Shown here one piece after another: positions 1 through 6,255 of a DNA stretch of 11,811 bases. The DNA is from Alphaproteobacteria bacterium (lineage in GTDB: Bacteria; Pseudomonadota; Alphaproteobacteria; UBA8366): NCBI GenBank assembly GCA_029861675.1, contig JAOTYV010000137.1, forward strand, positions 1 through 11,811, written 5' to 3'. The number at the start of each line of letters is the position of its first letter. Position 1 is the stretch's first letter. Both the position numbers and the translations under genes were made by a program. The notes below the pieces were generated by a model. The model made no database searches. It had not been told where the DNA came from and saw only the letters and a program-made list of their open reading frames with translations.

Positions 1-530
1 GGAAATTCTCACCCGGCGCCAACAAAACCTACGATCAGGACAGCCCGCACGGAGTCGGCGACAAGAAGCCGCAGCTGTATTTCGGTGCCTTCATGTTCTT
101 ATTCGCCGTCGTCGCATTGGTCGACAGCACGCAATACATCCCGCTCGGCATGGTGTTCCCGATGTCGGTCGCGATCATTGCCATGCTGATGCTCACGCCC
201 CTTCTCGTCAGCATGAAACGGGCGACCAAACCGGCCGCCGTGCTCCATGACATCGAGCATGGCGTCGAGACCGAGTACAGCGACTGGCACTATATGGGCT
301 GGATCGTCGGGATGTTGTGTATGATCGGGTTGGTCGGCTTTCCGCTCGGCTGCGCCTTGTTCATTTACACATTTATCACCGTAAAGGCCGGCGGGTCGCA
401 TCTGCGCAACGCGATCTTCGGCTTGGCCGCGACAAGCTTCCTCAGCATCATGTCCTATGCACTGACCCTAAGCTATCCGCCGGGACTGCTGCAGGTACTT
501 GTTGAAATGCCACTTTGGCTCGGTGGCTAG
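1..530 (+). CDS. TctB-family small membrane subunit of a tripartite tricarboxylate transporter, 5' end cut off
   Basis: The reading frame is open from base 3 to the TAG at 528-530, so the gene enters from the left edge. The first in-window ATG (93) lies inside the first hydrophobic segment and is unlikely to be the start. The visible 175 residues hold about four membrane segments: two in the first half (around FMFLFAVVALV and FPMSVAIIAMLML), a polar linker rich in acidic residues (HDIEHGVETEYSDWH), then two more. The end contains YPPGLL, like the LPPGLL ending typical of TctB, and the segment VGFPLGCALFIYTFI matches the 'GF-latflf' part of that family. TctB is the small, poorly conserved membrane subunit that works with the large permease TctA and a periplasmic binding protein TctC to import carboxylates. 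TctA would be expected nearby, outside the window. A TctA-TctB fusion cannot be excluded. Confidence 0.72.
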   Translation, partial: KFSPGANKTYDQDSPHGVGDKKPQLYFGAFMFLFAVVALVDSTQYIPLGMVFPMSVAIIAMLMLTPLLVSMKRATKPAAVLHDIEHGVETEYSDWHYMGWIVGMLCMIGLVGFPLGCALFIYTFITVKAGGSHLRNAIFGLAATSFLSIMSYALTLSYPPGLLQVLVEMPLWLGG

Positions 531-542
531 TCTGAACGGAAT

Positions 543-571
543 GCGGTGCGCCGGAATATTCGGTGCACCGC
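543..571. terminator. Strong hairpin between convergent genes, probable bidirectional terminator
   Basis: GCGGTGC (543-549) and GCACCGC (565-571) are perfect complements. The stem continues inward through 550-555 with 559-564 (two G-U pairs), giving about 13 pairs round a 3-nt loop. It sits in the 55-nt gap between the stops of the TctB gene and the MmgE/PrpD gene. No clear T-run follows on either strand, so the termination role is inferred from position and stem strength. Confidence 0.5.
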
Positions 572-585
572 TCCTTCCGGCCCGA

Positions 586-1947
586 TCAGGCCGTTAACAG
601 CGGACGCAGGACACGGGCGTCCTCGACGTTCTCGATATTCCCGATCATGTGGATGAGATCCCGGCTGTTCTTTTCGCCGGTAATCGGCGCAATCAAATCG
701 TGGGCCTTGGCCTCCACTTCCTCGGTGGTCATCGGATTGTCGGGTGTCCCGCGCACTGCGGTCTGGGATTCACTGAGCCGGCCGCCATCCCGGAGCGCGA
801 CCTCGACAACCGCGGTGCGGCGTTCGCGATCCGGCGCACCGACCAAATCGATGCGCTGACGCAACGCGGTCACGGCCGGATCGGCCATCCGCTCTTCGTC
901 ATGCGATGAGGCAAAACTCACGGTACCGTCCAGCAGCATGATAGCGACCATGTGCTGTATGCAGATATCCGGCATGTGCCGGTCGTCGACCACGTGATGC
1001 TCCTGATCGGACAAATGCAACGTCACGCGTTCGACGTCGTCGGCGCGGATTTTCTGCTTCGCCAACATCGCTTCAAGACAATCGAGGGGCGCCTGGATCG
1101 GTGAGCCGACCGACCATTTCTTGATATTGGTCAGCGTGATCTCGTAGCGCGTGCCCAGGCCGTCGGTCAGCGCTTCCGGTTTTGCCTTGTCCGCGTAGGT
1201 GAAGAAAAAGTTGCGGGGGCCAATGAAGACATCGTCAACCCCGGTAAAGCCCGCCTGCACCATGGTTGCCGCCGTGACGCCGTTGCGGCCCGCCATGCCC
1301 CCAAAATCGAAGGCTTTTTCGATATGGTCGAGATCGCGTTGCCAGCAATTCACCCCCGACGCCTGCTGCGCCGTATAGGAAATTAGCCAGCGCACCTGGT
1401 CGCCGTTCAAGCCGGCCAAGGCGCCGGCCGTGGCGGCCGCCCCAAAGGTCGGCGCGAAAGTATGGGTGCTGTGACCGGCGGCATAAAACGGGTGAACATC
1501 GAGTGCAAAGTTAATGCGCGCACCGATATCGTAGCCGAGCACGACCGCGCGCAGCAGGGCCGTGCCGGACGACGCCTCCCGCTCCGCCATCGCCAGCGCG
1601 GCCGGTACCACGCCGCAACCCAGATGGCTGCGCGATTCCTTGTGCGAATCGTCGGTTTCGTCCGCATGGGCCAGCATGCCGTTGGCCAGCGCTGCGTTGA
1701 TCGCCGACGTCACGATACCGCTCCCCGCGACGACCGCCTCCTCGACGCCGCCTTGCAGGGCGATATAGCGTAATGTCATCTCGCCCGGGCGAAGCCGCGA
1801 TCCTGAAATCATGGCGGCAATGGTATCCAGTAAATGATGCTTGCCTTTCGCCGCAATCGAATCAGGCAGCGGCCGCTGCACCGCCTCCGCGATATACGCG
1901 CTCAAATCGCGCATTACCGGGCTGATTTCCGTTTTCGCCTTGCTCAT
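586..1947 (-). CDS. MmgE/PrpD family protein (2-methylcitrate dehydratase-like)
   Basis: A 453-residue protein of the usual MmgE/PrpD length. This fold includes 2-methylcitrate dehydratase (PrpD), cis-aconitate decarboxylase and iminodisuccinate epimerase. Family hallmarks are visible: HLLDTIAAMISGS near residues 38-50, NGMLAHADETDDSH at 89-102, HLGCGVVPAALAMAE at 108-122 and HSTHTFAPTFGAAATAG from 159, followed by the smaller C-terminal domain with KWSVGSPIQAPLDCLEAML. The protein is probably cytosolic, as no signal peptide is present. The start is fixed by GGAGG (complement of 1956-1960) 8 nt before the ATG. The gene faces the TctB gene, fitting a locus for uptake and conversion of a carboxylic acid, but there is no prpB or prpC in the window. 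The exact substrate cannot be read from sequence, and many family members are annotated as methylcitrate dehydratase without support. Confidence 0.9.
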   Translation of the reverse strand: MSKAKTEISPVMRDLSAYIAEAVQRPLPDSIAAKGKHHLLDTIAAMISGSRLRPGEMTLRYIALQGGVEEAVVAGSGIVTSAINAALANGMLAHADETDDSHKESRSHLGCGVVPAALAMAEREASSGTALLRAVVLGYDIGARINFALDVHPFYAAGHSTHTFAPTFGAAATAGALAGLNGDQVRWLISYTAQQASGVNCWQRDLDHIEKAFDFGGMAGRNGVTAATMVQAGFTGVDDVFIGPRNFFFTYADKAKPEALTDGLGTRYEITLTNIKKWSVGSPIQAPLDCLEAMLAKQKIRADDVERVTLHLSDQEHHVVDDRHMPDICIQHMVAIMLLDGTVSFASSHDEERMADPAVTALRQRIDLVGAPDRERRTAVVEVALRDGGRLSESQTAVRGTPDNPMTTEEVEAKAHDLIAPITGEKNSRDLIHMIGNIENVEDARVLRPLLTA

Positions 1948-2039
1948 CGGGTATTCCTCCGGCCGTCCCTATCGGGTCATCGATTCATAGGATTTTCGTG
2001 TGCAGGTGGAGCCATCGCCAGACATGCGGTTATTATGAA

Positions 2040-2069
2040 TTGGATACGCCTGCTTTCGGCGAATATGAT
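2040..2069 (+). promoter_or_regulatory. Candidate sigma-70 type promoter for the CapA-like gene
   Basis: TTGGAT (2040-2045) and TATGAT (2064-2069) are separated by 18 nt and resemble -35 and -10 boxes (4 of 6 and 5 of 6 consensus bases). They lie in the 262-nt gap between the divergent MmgE/PrpD and CapA-like genes, implying a 5' leader of about 130 nt. This is a match by eye only. No other clear element was seen in this gap. Confidence 0.3.
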
Positions 2070-2209
2070 GGCATGAGGCCATTCCGGCCCGCAATCCCGT
2101 GCCTCTCGCACCGATGCATGACATCGCCCAGTAACTATCTTCGGCGCGACATGCGGATCGGCGGTGCACGGATTGTTCTTATCGACAGATGCGTCAATGG
2201 AGACTGGTG

Positions 2210-3241
2210 ATGCAGCACAAAATGATTTTGACCGGGGACATCAACCTTATGGGCGTGACCGACCCGACCATACCCTTCGCACAAATCGGCGATGTGACCC
2301 GCGGCGCCGATGTGGTCTTCGCCAATCTCGAATGCTGTTTCTACGAACCGATGGCGGAACGATCGGTCGAAGAGGAAGGTTTCTACGCATCGCTCAAATC
2401 AGCCGAAGCCCTGACGCTCGCCGGCGTGCATGCCGTCGGCAACGCCAACAATGTGAACATCGGCGGAAGCGCGATCCGCTCTTCGGTCGGCCGCCTGGAC
2501 GAATTGGGGATCGCGCATACCGGTGCGGGGGTCAACCGCGAAGAAGCGGCACGACCGGTCATCATCGAGCGTGACGGTGTCCGCTACGGGTTCATGCAAC
2601 GCTCGTCGGTGTATTGGAACCATGGCCATGAAGCAACGGACGATTTTCCGGGCATCTCGATCGTCAGAGCCCATACGGCATACCGGCCGCAAATCGACCA
2701 ACTCAAGACGCTCACCCGCCCCGGCATGCCGCCTGAAGTCGTAACCTGGGCCGATGCGGAATCGCTTGCCGCGTTCCAGGACGACATCGCTTCCCTGCGC
2801 CAACGCGCCGACGTCGTGATCGCCAGCAACCACTGGGGCCTCGACCAAGAGATCCTCACCTACCAGCAGGAGATTGCCCACGCCGCGATCGAGGCCGGTG
2901 CCGATCTGGTTCTGGGTCACGGCCCGCATTTCCCGCTCGGCATCGAGGTCTATAAGGACAAACCGGTATTTTATGGCGTCGGCAGCTTTTCCTTCGAAAC
3001 CGGCCACCGCGCTCAAAAGCATCCCGATTGGCTCGGCTTGATGCTGCATGTCTCGCTAGACGACGGCGCCCTTCAAGATGTCGCCTTCAGCTTCGTCCGC
3101 CACAATGCCAGGAACGAAACCGTGCCGCGCGATTTCGAGGCCGAGCATGCCGACCTGGAGGATATTCGAGAGAAATCCGCGCGTTTCGGTACTACGTTCG
3201 CGATTGAAGACGGACGGGCGATCGTGTGGCGAAAAACGTAG
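2210..3241 (+). CDS. CapA-family protein (PGA_cap, metallophosphoesterase fold)
   Basis: A 343-residue protein. ATG 2210 is preferred over the in-frame ATG 2189 because GGAG at 2199-2202 sits 7 nt before it, whereas 2189 has no ribosome binding site. The CapA signatures run in order: LTGDINLMG (GD at 9-10), FANLECCF (NLE at 39-41), GNANNVNIGG (77-86), the AHTGAG stretch (102-107), VIASNHWG (NHW at 207-209), LVLGHGPHFPLGIEVY (GHGPH at 236-240) and KPVFYGVGSFSF. The family is named after the capsule poly-gamma-glutamate protein CapA/PgsA, but most members, including stand-alone ones like this, have unknown substrates. No capB/capC partner is present. The usual NNHxxD motif reads NNVNIG here, so one metal-binding histidine is missing; this may be a subfamily trait. 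There is no signal peptide, which suggests the cytoplasm unless the true start is elsewhere. Confidence 0.85.
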   Translation: MQHKMILTGDINLMGVTDPTIPFAQIGDVTRGADVVFANLECCFYEPMAERSVEEEGFYASLKSAEALTLAGVHAVGNANNVNIGGSAIRSSVGRLDELGIAHTGAGVNREEAARPVIIERDGVRYGFMQRSSVYWNHGHEATDDFPGISIVRAHTAYRPQIDQLKTLTRPGMPPEVVTWADAESLAAFQDDIASLRQRADVVIASNHWGLDQEILTYQQEIAHAAIEAGADLVLGHGPHFPLGIEVYKDKPVFYGVGSFSFETGHRAQKHPDWLGLMLHVSLDDGALQDVAFSFVRHNARNETVPRDFEAEHADLEDIREKSARFGTTFAIEDGRAIVWRKT

Positions 3242-3270
3242 CGCCGGAGACAGTTTCCTGCCCCGGCGCT
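3232..3270 (-). terminator. Candidate rho-independent terminator of the receiver/zinc-ribbon gene
   Basis: AGCGCCGG (3240-3247) pairs perfectly with CCGGCGCT (3263-3270). Read on the minus strand, the stem is followed after three bases by a run of five T (complement of 3232-3236). It therefore fits a terminator for the minus-strand gene ending at 3302, overlapping the last codons of the convergent CapA-like gene. On the plus strand the hairpin has no T-run. Confidence 0.5.
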
Positions 3271-3301
3271 TCGGGAGTCGTCGAATGGTCGAAATCTGTG
3301 A

Positions 3302-3910
3302 TCAGTAGTGCAGGGTGTGCTCCGATGCGCTGCTGATGCGCGACATCTTCGATTTGCAGGATGAACAAATCCGATTGGCCTTGCGATCGGCGGTCTCAAA
3401 GGGCTGCGTGCACGTCATGCAGGGAATGGTTTCGCCTCGCGATTGGCGCCCCCCGGACGCATGGGCCAGCGCGCCATCGGTTTCGTCGGCGTCCTCGCTG
3501 TGCCGCTTCGAGGGCTCGAACGTCGTCGGCATGACCTTTTCACCGATCATTACCAGCTCGAGGCAGTGCAGAAGCGCCTTGAAGGAGACCTGTTTGCGCA
3601 GCAGGGCGCCGGCATCATAATCTTCGCAGATCGTAACCCAGTCTTCGTTGCGCTGATCGCTGAACGCGACGATGGTCACGCCCGGCAAATTATCGCGCAA
3701 GTAATGAAGCTGATCGGCCGCTGCATCGACGTCGTTGACCAGATCGACCAGTACCAGGACCGGCGTATCCGCCATCGAGACACAGCTATCGAATTCACGA
3801 TGATCCGACACGCCGCCGACGACCTGATAGCCGTTCTCCGACAGAAGCGTTTTCAGTCCTTCACGAAAGAACTGGTCTTGGCTGATAATCCCTACCGAAA
3901 CACCATTCAT
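3302..3910 (-). CDS. Degenerate NarL-type receiver domain with C-terminal zinc ribbon, no HTH
   Basis: A 202-residue protein. Residues 4-127 resemble a NarL/FixJ receiver: VGIISQDQFFREGLKTLL aligns with the first strand and helix of NarL, VLVLVDLV puts the phosphoacceptor-like Asp at 56, IVAFS has the conserved Ser at 84, and GALLRK corresponds to the GYLLK strand. The acidic pair before the helix is replaced by Ser10-Gln11 and the usual Lys aligns with Arg105, so phosphorylation may be weak or absent. A polar linker (about 130-160) leads to C164-x2-C167 ... C182-x2-C185, a four-cysteine zinc-ribbon pattern, with a short polar tail. No LuxR-type helix-turn-helix follows, unlike most NarL-type regulators. 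The start is supported by AGGGG 7 nt upstream. The output is unknown; protein-protein or nucleic-acid binding through the ribbon is possible. Confidence 0.75.
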   Translation of the reverse strand: MNGVSVGIISQDQFFREGLKTLLSENGYQVVGGVSDHREFDSCVSMADTPVLVLVDLVNDVDAAADQLHYLRDNLPGVTIVAFSDQRNEDWVTICEDYDAGALLRKQVSFKALLHCLELVMIGEKVMPTTFEPSKRHSEDADETDGALAHASGGRQSRGETIPCMTCTQPFETADRKANRICSSCKSKMSRISSASEHTLHY

Positions 3911-4330
3911 AGCGACACCCCTAAACGTTGGTTCTTTTGAAGCAACTGACGTTGATTAATTATTATGTCCAGCTGCCTAACCTGTATTCGTCAAACGCTA
4001 CTTTAGCGCAGCACCCAACGGACTAGGATTCGAATTTAGGGGTAATTGCAGCAAATTTTCGTCTAATTCTTTTGAGCGAGCAAATACACCCCGCAATACA
4101 CCAAAAGAGCTAGCTAAAACTGACTATATTTATGGTTAATATTTAAATCCCGCTGATATATAATGATAAATTTTAAATAATTAAAATGAGATTTGTGTAA
4201 TATTGAGAGTAAATGTCTCGTTACGCAAGTTGTACCGGCCCGTCAGGGATATATTTCGGATCGGACAATTCGACGCCAAGACACCAGTTCGGAGGCTACA
4301 CCGGCGCGCCCGCAATCGATATGGGCACCG
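3911..4330 (-). promoter_or_regulatory. AT-rich leader of the receiver gene with an inverted repeat covering its ribosome binding site
   Basis: This 420-nt gene-free stretch lies between the amidase stop and the receiver start. It is strongly AT-rich from about 3940 to 4210; only 11 of 60 bases in 4141-4200 are G or C, far below the neighbouring genes. ACCCCTAAA (3917-3925) and TTTAGGGGT (4035-4043) form a perfect 9-bp inverted repeat. In the receiver mRNA the promoter-proximal arm is an exact complement of the arm that carries the AGGGG ribosome binding site. No -35/-10 pair with good spacing was found; CGTCAA 3989-3994 and ATTATG 3962-3967 (minus-strand TTGACG and CATAAT) are 21 nt apart. 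The part from 4211 to 4330 returns to higher GC and holds no convincing gene. Confidence 0.4.
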
Positions 4331-5149
4331 TCACACCGGACGGACATAGTCGCCGTGGACCCAACCCGTCAGCGTGGGCTTTCCGGAATCGTCCATCACA
4401 TCGACGTATCGCCAGCTGCGCTTCTCCGAGACAATGTATAGCAGGCTTCCCGGCTTGAGCGGCGACGCCGGCAGTTTCGGGAAATCGATGCCCGGCCCTT
4501 CCCTGATATTGAGCGCCGCGGTCGTCTCGAATTGCCCCGGTTCGTCATCACGGCGCCCCATCACGCGCGCGCGAAATTGATCCATGGGAAATGCCGGTCC
4601 GGGATCCAATTTTCGGCCGGGCGCAATATCGTCGTGACCGATGACGTCGAGCAGTTTGTATTGGTCGACCAACACTCTCGACACATCGATTGCTGCTTGA
4701 ATTTGCGGTTGCGCGTACAGGGGCCAGCCGCGCTCAACGGTCTCATTCTTATGGCACGCAACGAGCACGTCATTTGGTGCGTAGCGCCGCCCGAACCAGG
4801 CTGTCCATGCATCGCCCGTTCTCGTGAGGGCCCCGGCATTGTCGAGCTCGATACCGATTGAATGGGCGTTCAGGCCCTCCAGCCCATGCCACCGGCTCCG
4901 CCCCGCATGCCAAGCGACATCGTCGAATGCAACGAGCTGCGTTATCGCGCCGTCACGCCCGATTACCAGATGCGCCGATGCTTTCGCCCGCGGATCGGTC
5001 AGACTATCGATCGCGCCTTGCGCACTCGAGCCGGCAGTATAGTGGATGACCAGATATTTGGCATCGACCTTACCCCCAATATTGGGACTGGGAACGAAGC
5101 GAACGGCCGTGTCATCATCGTGCTGCAAGCGATGCCGGAGTATCTTCAT
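4331..5149 (-). CDS. N-acetylmuramoyl-L-alanine amidase (Amidase_2/AmpD-like) with C-terminal SH3 domain
   Basis: A 272-residue protein from ATG 5149. Residues about 30-190 form an Amidase_2 (AmpD-type) zinc amidase domain that cleaves the bond between N-acetylmuramic acid and L-Ala in peptidoglycan or its fragments. The expected zinc ligands are present: H36 in LVIHYTAG, H172 in VIGHDDIAPG and D182 in KLDPGPAFP, with E101 in HSIGIELDN. Residues about 205-272 look like a bacterial SH3 domain (AALNIREGPG ... GWVHGDYV), usual for binding peptide or wall. ATG 5149 is chosen because GGGAGGA lies about 10 nt upstream and the family usually begins just there (MKIxxHRLxHDD). An in-frame ATG at 5284 would add 45 residues, including a mildly hydrophobic stretch, but lacks a ribosome binding site. 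No clear signal peptide exists on the short form. It follows the ATP-grasp gene on the same strand and may be cotranscribed. Confidence 0.85.
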   Translation of the reverse strand: MKILRHRLQHDDDTAVRFVPSPNIGGKVDAKYLVIHYTAGSSAQGAIDSLTDPRAKASAHLVIGRDGAITQLVAFDDVAWHAGRSRWHGLEGLNAHSIGIELDNAGALTRTGDAWTAWFGRRYAPNDVLVACHKNETVERGWPLYAQPQIQAAIDVSRVLVDQYKLLDVIGHDDIAPGRKLDPGPAFPMDQFRARVMGRRDDEPGQFETTAALNIREGPGIDFPKLPASPLKPGSLLYIVSEKRSWRYVDVMDDSGKPTLTGWVHGDYVRPV

Positions 5150-5298
5150 TTCGACCAATCCTCCCAGCGATAAGAAAAGTCCCAAGGAAACCGAGTTGCA
5201 GGCCCAATTCTGGAATTTCCGGCCTCCAGACATCCGCAGCAATGCCCGAATCGTGCCGATCCGCAAGCCAAGCATTCTTCCCATAACACAACCATCGA

Positions 5299-6255
5299 TC
5301 AGATTATCGGACGATCGGCGCGAAATCGTTCCCGGGCGAATGCGACGCGCGCGGCATCCCCGTCATGGGTACCGGCGTGGGCTTCAATGATATCGTAGCG
5401 GGGTTTAAGTCCCGCTTGATTGGCAATCTGAATGGCGAGGCCGGGCCGTGCATTCAGCTCCAGGATCATCGGTCCCTTGTCGCGATCGAGGACGATATCG
5501 ATACCCTGGTAACACAGGTTGGTGAGCTGCTGCGACCGCGCGGCCAGCATCAGCATTTCCTCCCAATAGGGAATTTCCAACCCGGACACCGGGTTCCCGG
5601 TATCGGGGTGTTCGGTCACGATTCGGCTATTGCAGACGGCCGACAGCGTCACGCCGGTCGCGATATCAATACCCGCCCCTACGGCCCCTTGATGCAGATT
5701 GGCGCGGCCGCCGGATTGGCGCGTGGGAAGCCGCACCATCGCCATCGCCGGCACGCCGAGATAAACGATGATCCGCACGTCCGGCACGCCTTGGAACGCG
5801 ATCTTCTCAAACAGTGGATCAAACTTGACACAGTATTCGATAAGCGTCTTATCGGGCTGACCGCCAAGGCTATATATGCCGGCAAGGATGGTGTGCACGT
5901 GATACCCGATTTCGTCGAGCGTCATGATTTGACCCGATACCAGCCGAAACCGGTCGCCGGAATGGCTTGCAACGACCAGGATACCGTCGCCGCCGCTTCC
6001 CTGCGCGGGCTTGATGACAAAATCGTTTAGCCCTTCCAGCATTTCCGGCAACCGCTTAATTTCATGGTTGCTGCGGACCACACCGTACAATTCGGGCACG
6101 GCCAAACCGGCCTTCGCGGCGATTTGCTTGGTCAGAAGCTTGTCATCGACCGCCGGATAATCCTTGCGGGCATTGCTGGGCAGGATGTAGCGGGCGTTGC
6201 GGGCATTGATACCCAAAATTCCGCGCCGGCGGAGCTCTCTCAGCGTCTTCAGCAT
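5299..6255 (-). CDS. RimK-related ATP-grasp ligase (alpha-L-glutamate ligase-like)
   Basis: A 318-residue protein. ATG 6255 shares its A with the TGA of the upstream membrane protein gene (TGATG), a sign of translational coupling, and family members begin in the same way (MLKTLRELRRRGILGINARN). Earlier in-frame starts would overlap the upstream gene deeply. ATP-grasp elements: DDKLLTK (37-43), DFVIKPAQGSGGDGI (78-92, nucleotide-binding Lys and glycine loop), DVRIIVYLG (159-167), RANLHQGAVGAGID (184-197) and the metal-binding MILELNARPGL (263-273). The protein resembles a RimK-related family whose members sit beside a dead-transglutaminase membrane protein and a retropepsin-like protease. ATP-grasp ligases of this type join a carboxylate to an amine, typically adding an amino acid to a peptide. 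The substrate here is unknown, and glutamate is assumed only from RimK. Confidence 0.88.
   Translation of the reverse strand: MLKTLRELRRRGILGINARNARYILPSNARKDYPAVDDKLLTKQIAAKAGLAVPELYGVVRSNHEIKRLPEMLEGLNDFVIKPAQGSGGDGILVVASHSGDRFRLVSGQIMTLDEIGYHVHTILAGIYSLGGQPDKTLIEYCVKFDPLFEKIAFQGVPDVRIIVYLGVPAMAMVRLPTRQSGGRANLHQGAVGAGIDIATGVTLSAVCNSRIVTEHPDTGNPVSGLEIPYWEEMLMLAARSQQLTNLCYQGIDIVLDRDKGPMILELNARPGLAIQIANQAGLKPRYDIIEAHAGTHDGDAARVAFARERFRADRPII

Noticed and set aside
4159..4164. Perfect TATAAT on the plus strand in the AT-rich leader
   Set aside because: No suitable -35 box 16-18 nt upstream and no plus-strand gene downstream; expected by chance in such AT-rich DNA.
4193..4458. Two overlapping plus-strand frames at the 3' end of the amidase gene
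   Set aside because: They run antisense into the SH3 domain of the amidase, lack a good ribosome binding site, and match no family. The minus strand of 4217-4299 is also open and faintly protein-like, but too short to call.
5150..5284. 45-residue N-terminal extension of the amidase from ATG 5284
   Set aside because: No ribosome binding site before 5284, while GGGAGGA precedes ATG 5149 and the family normally starts there. Kept as an alternative in the amidase entry.
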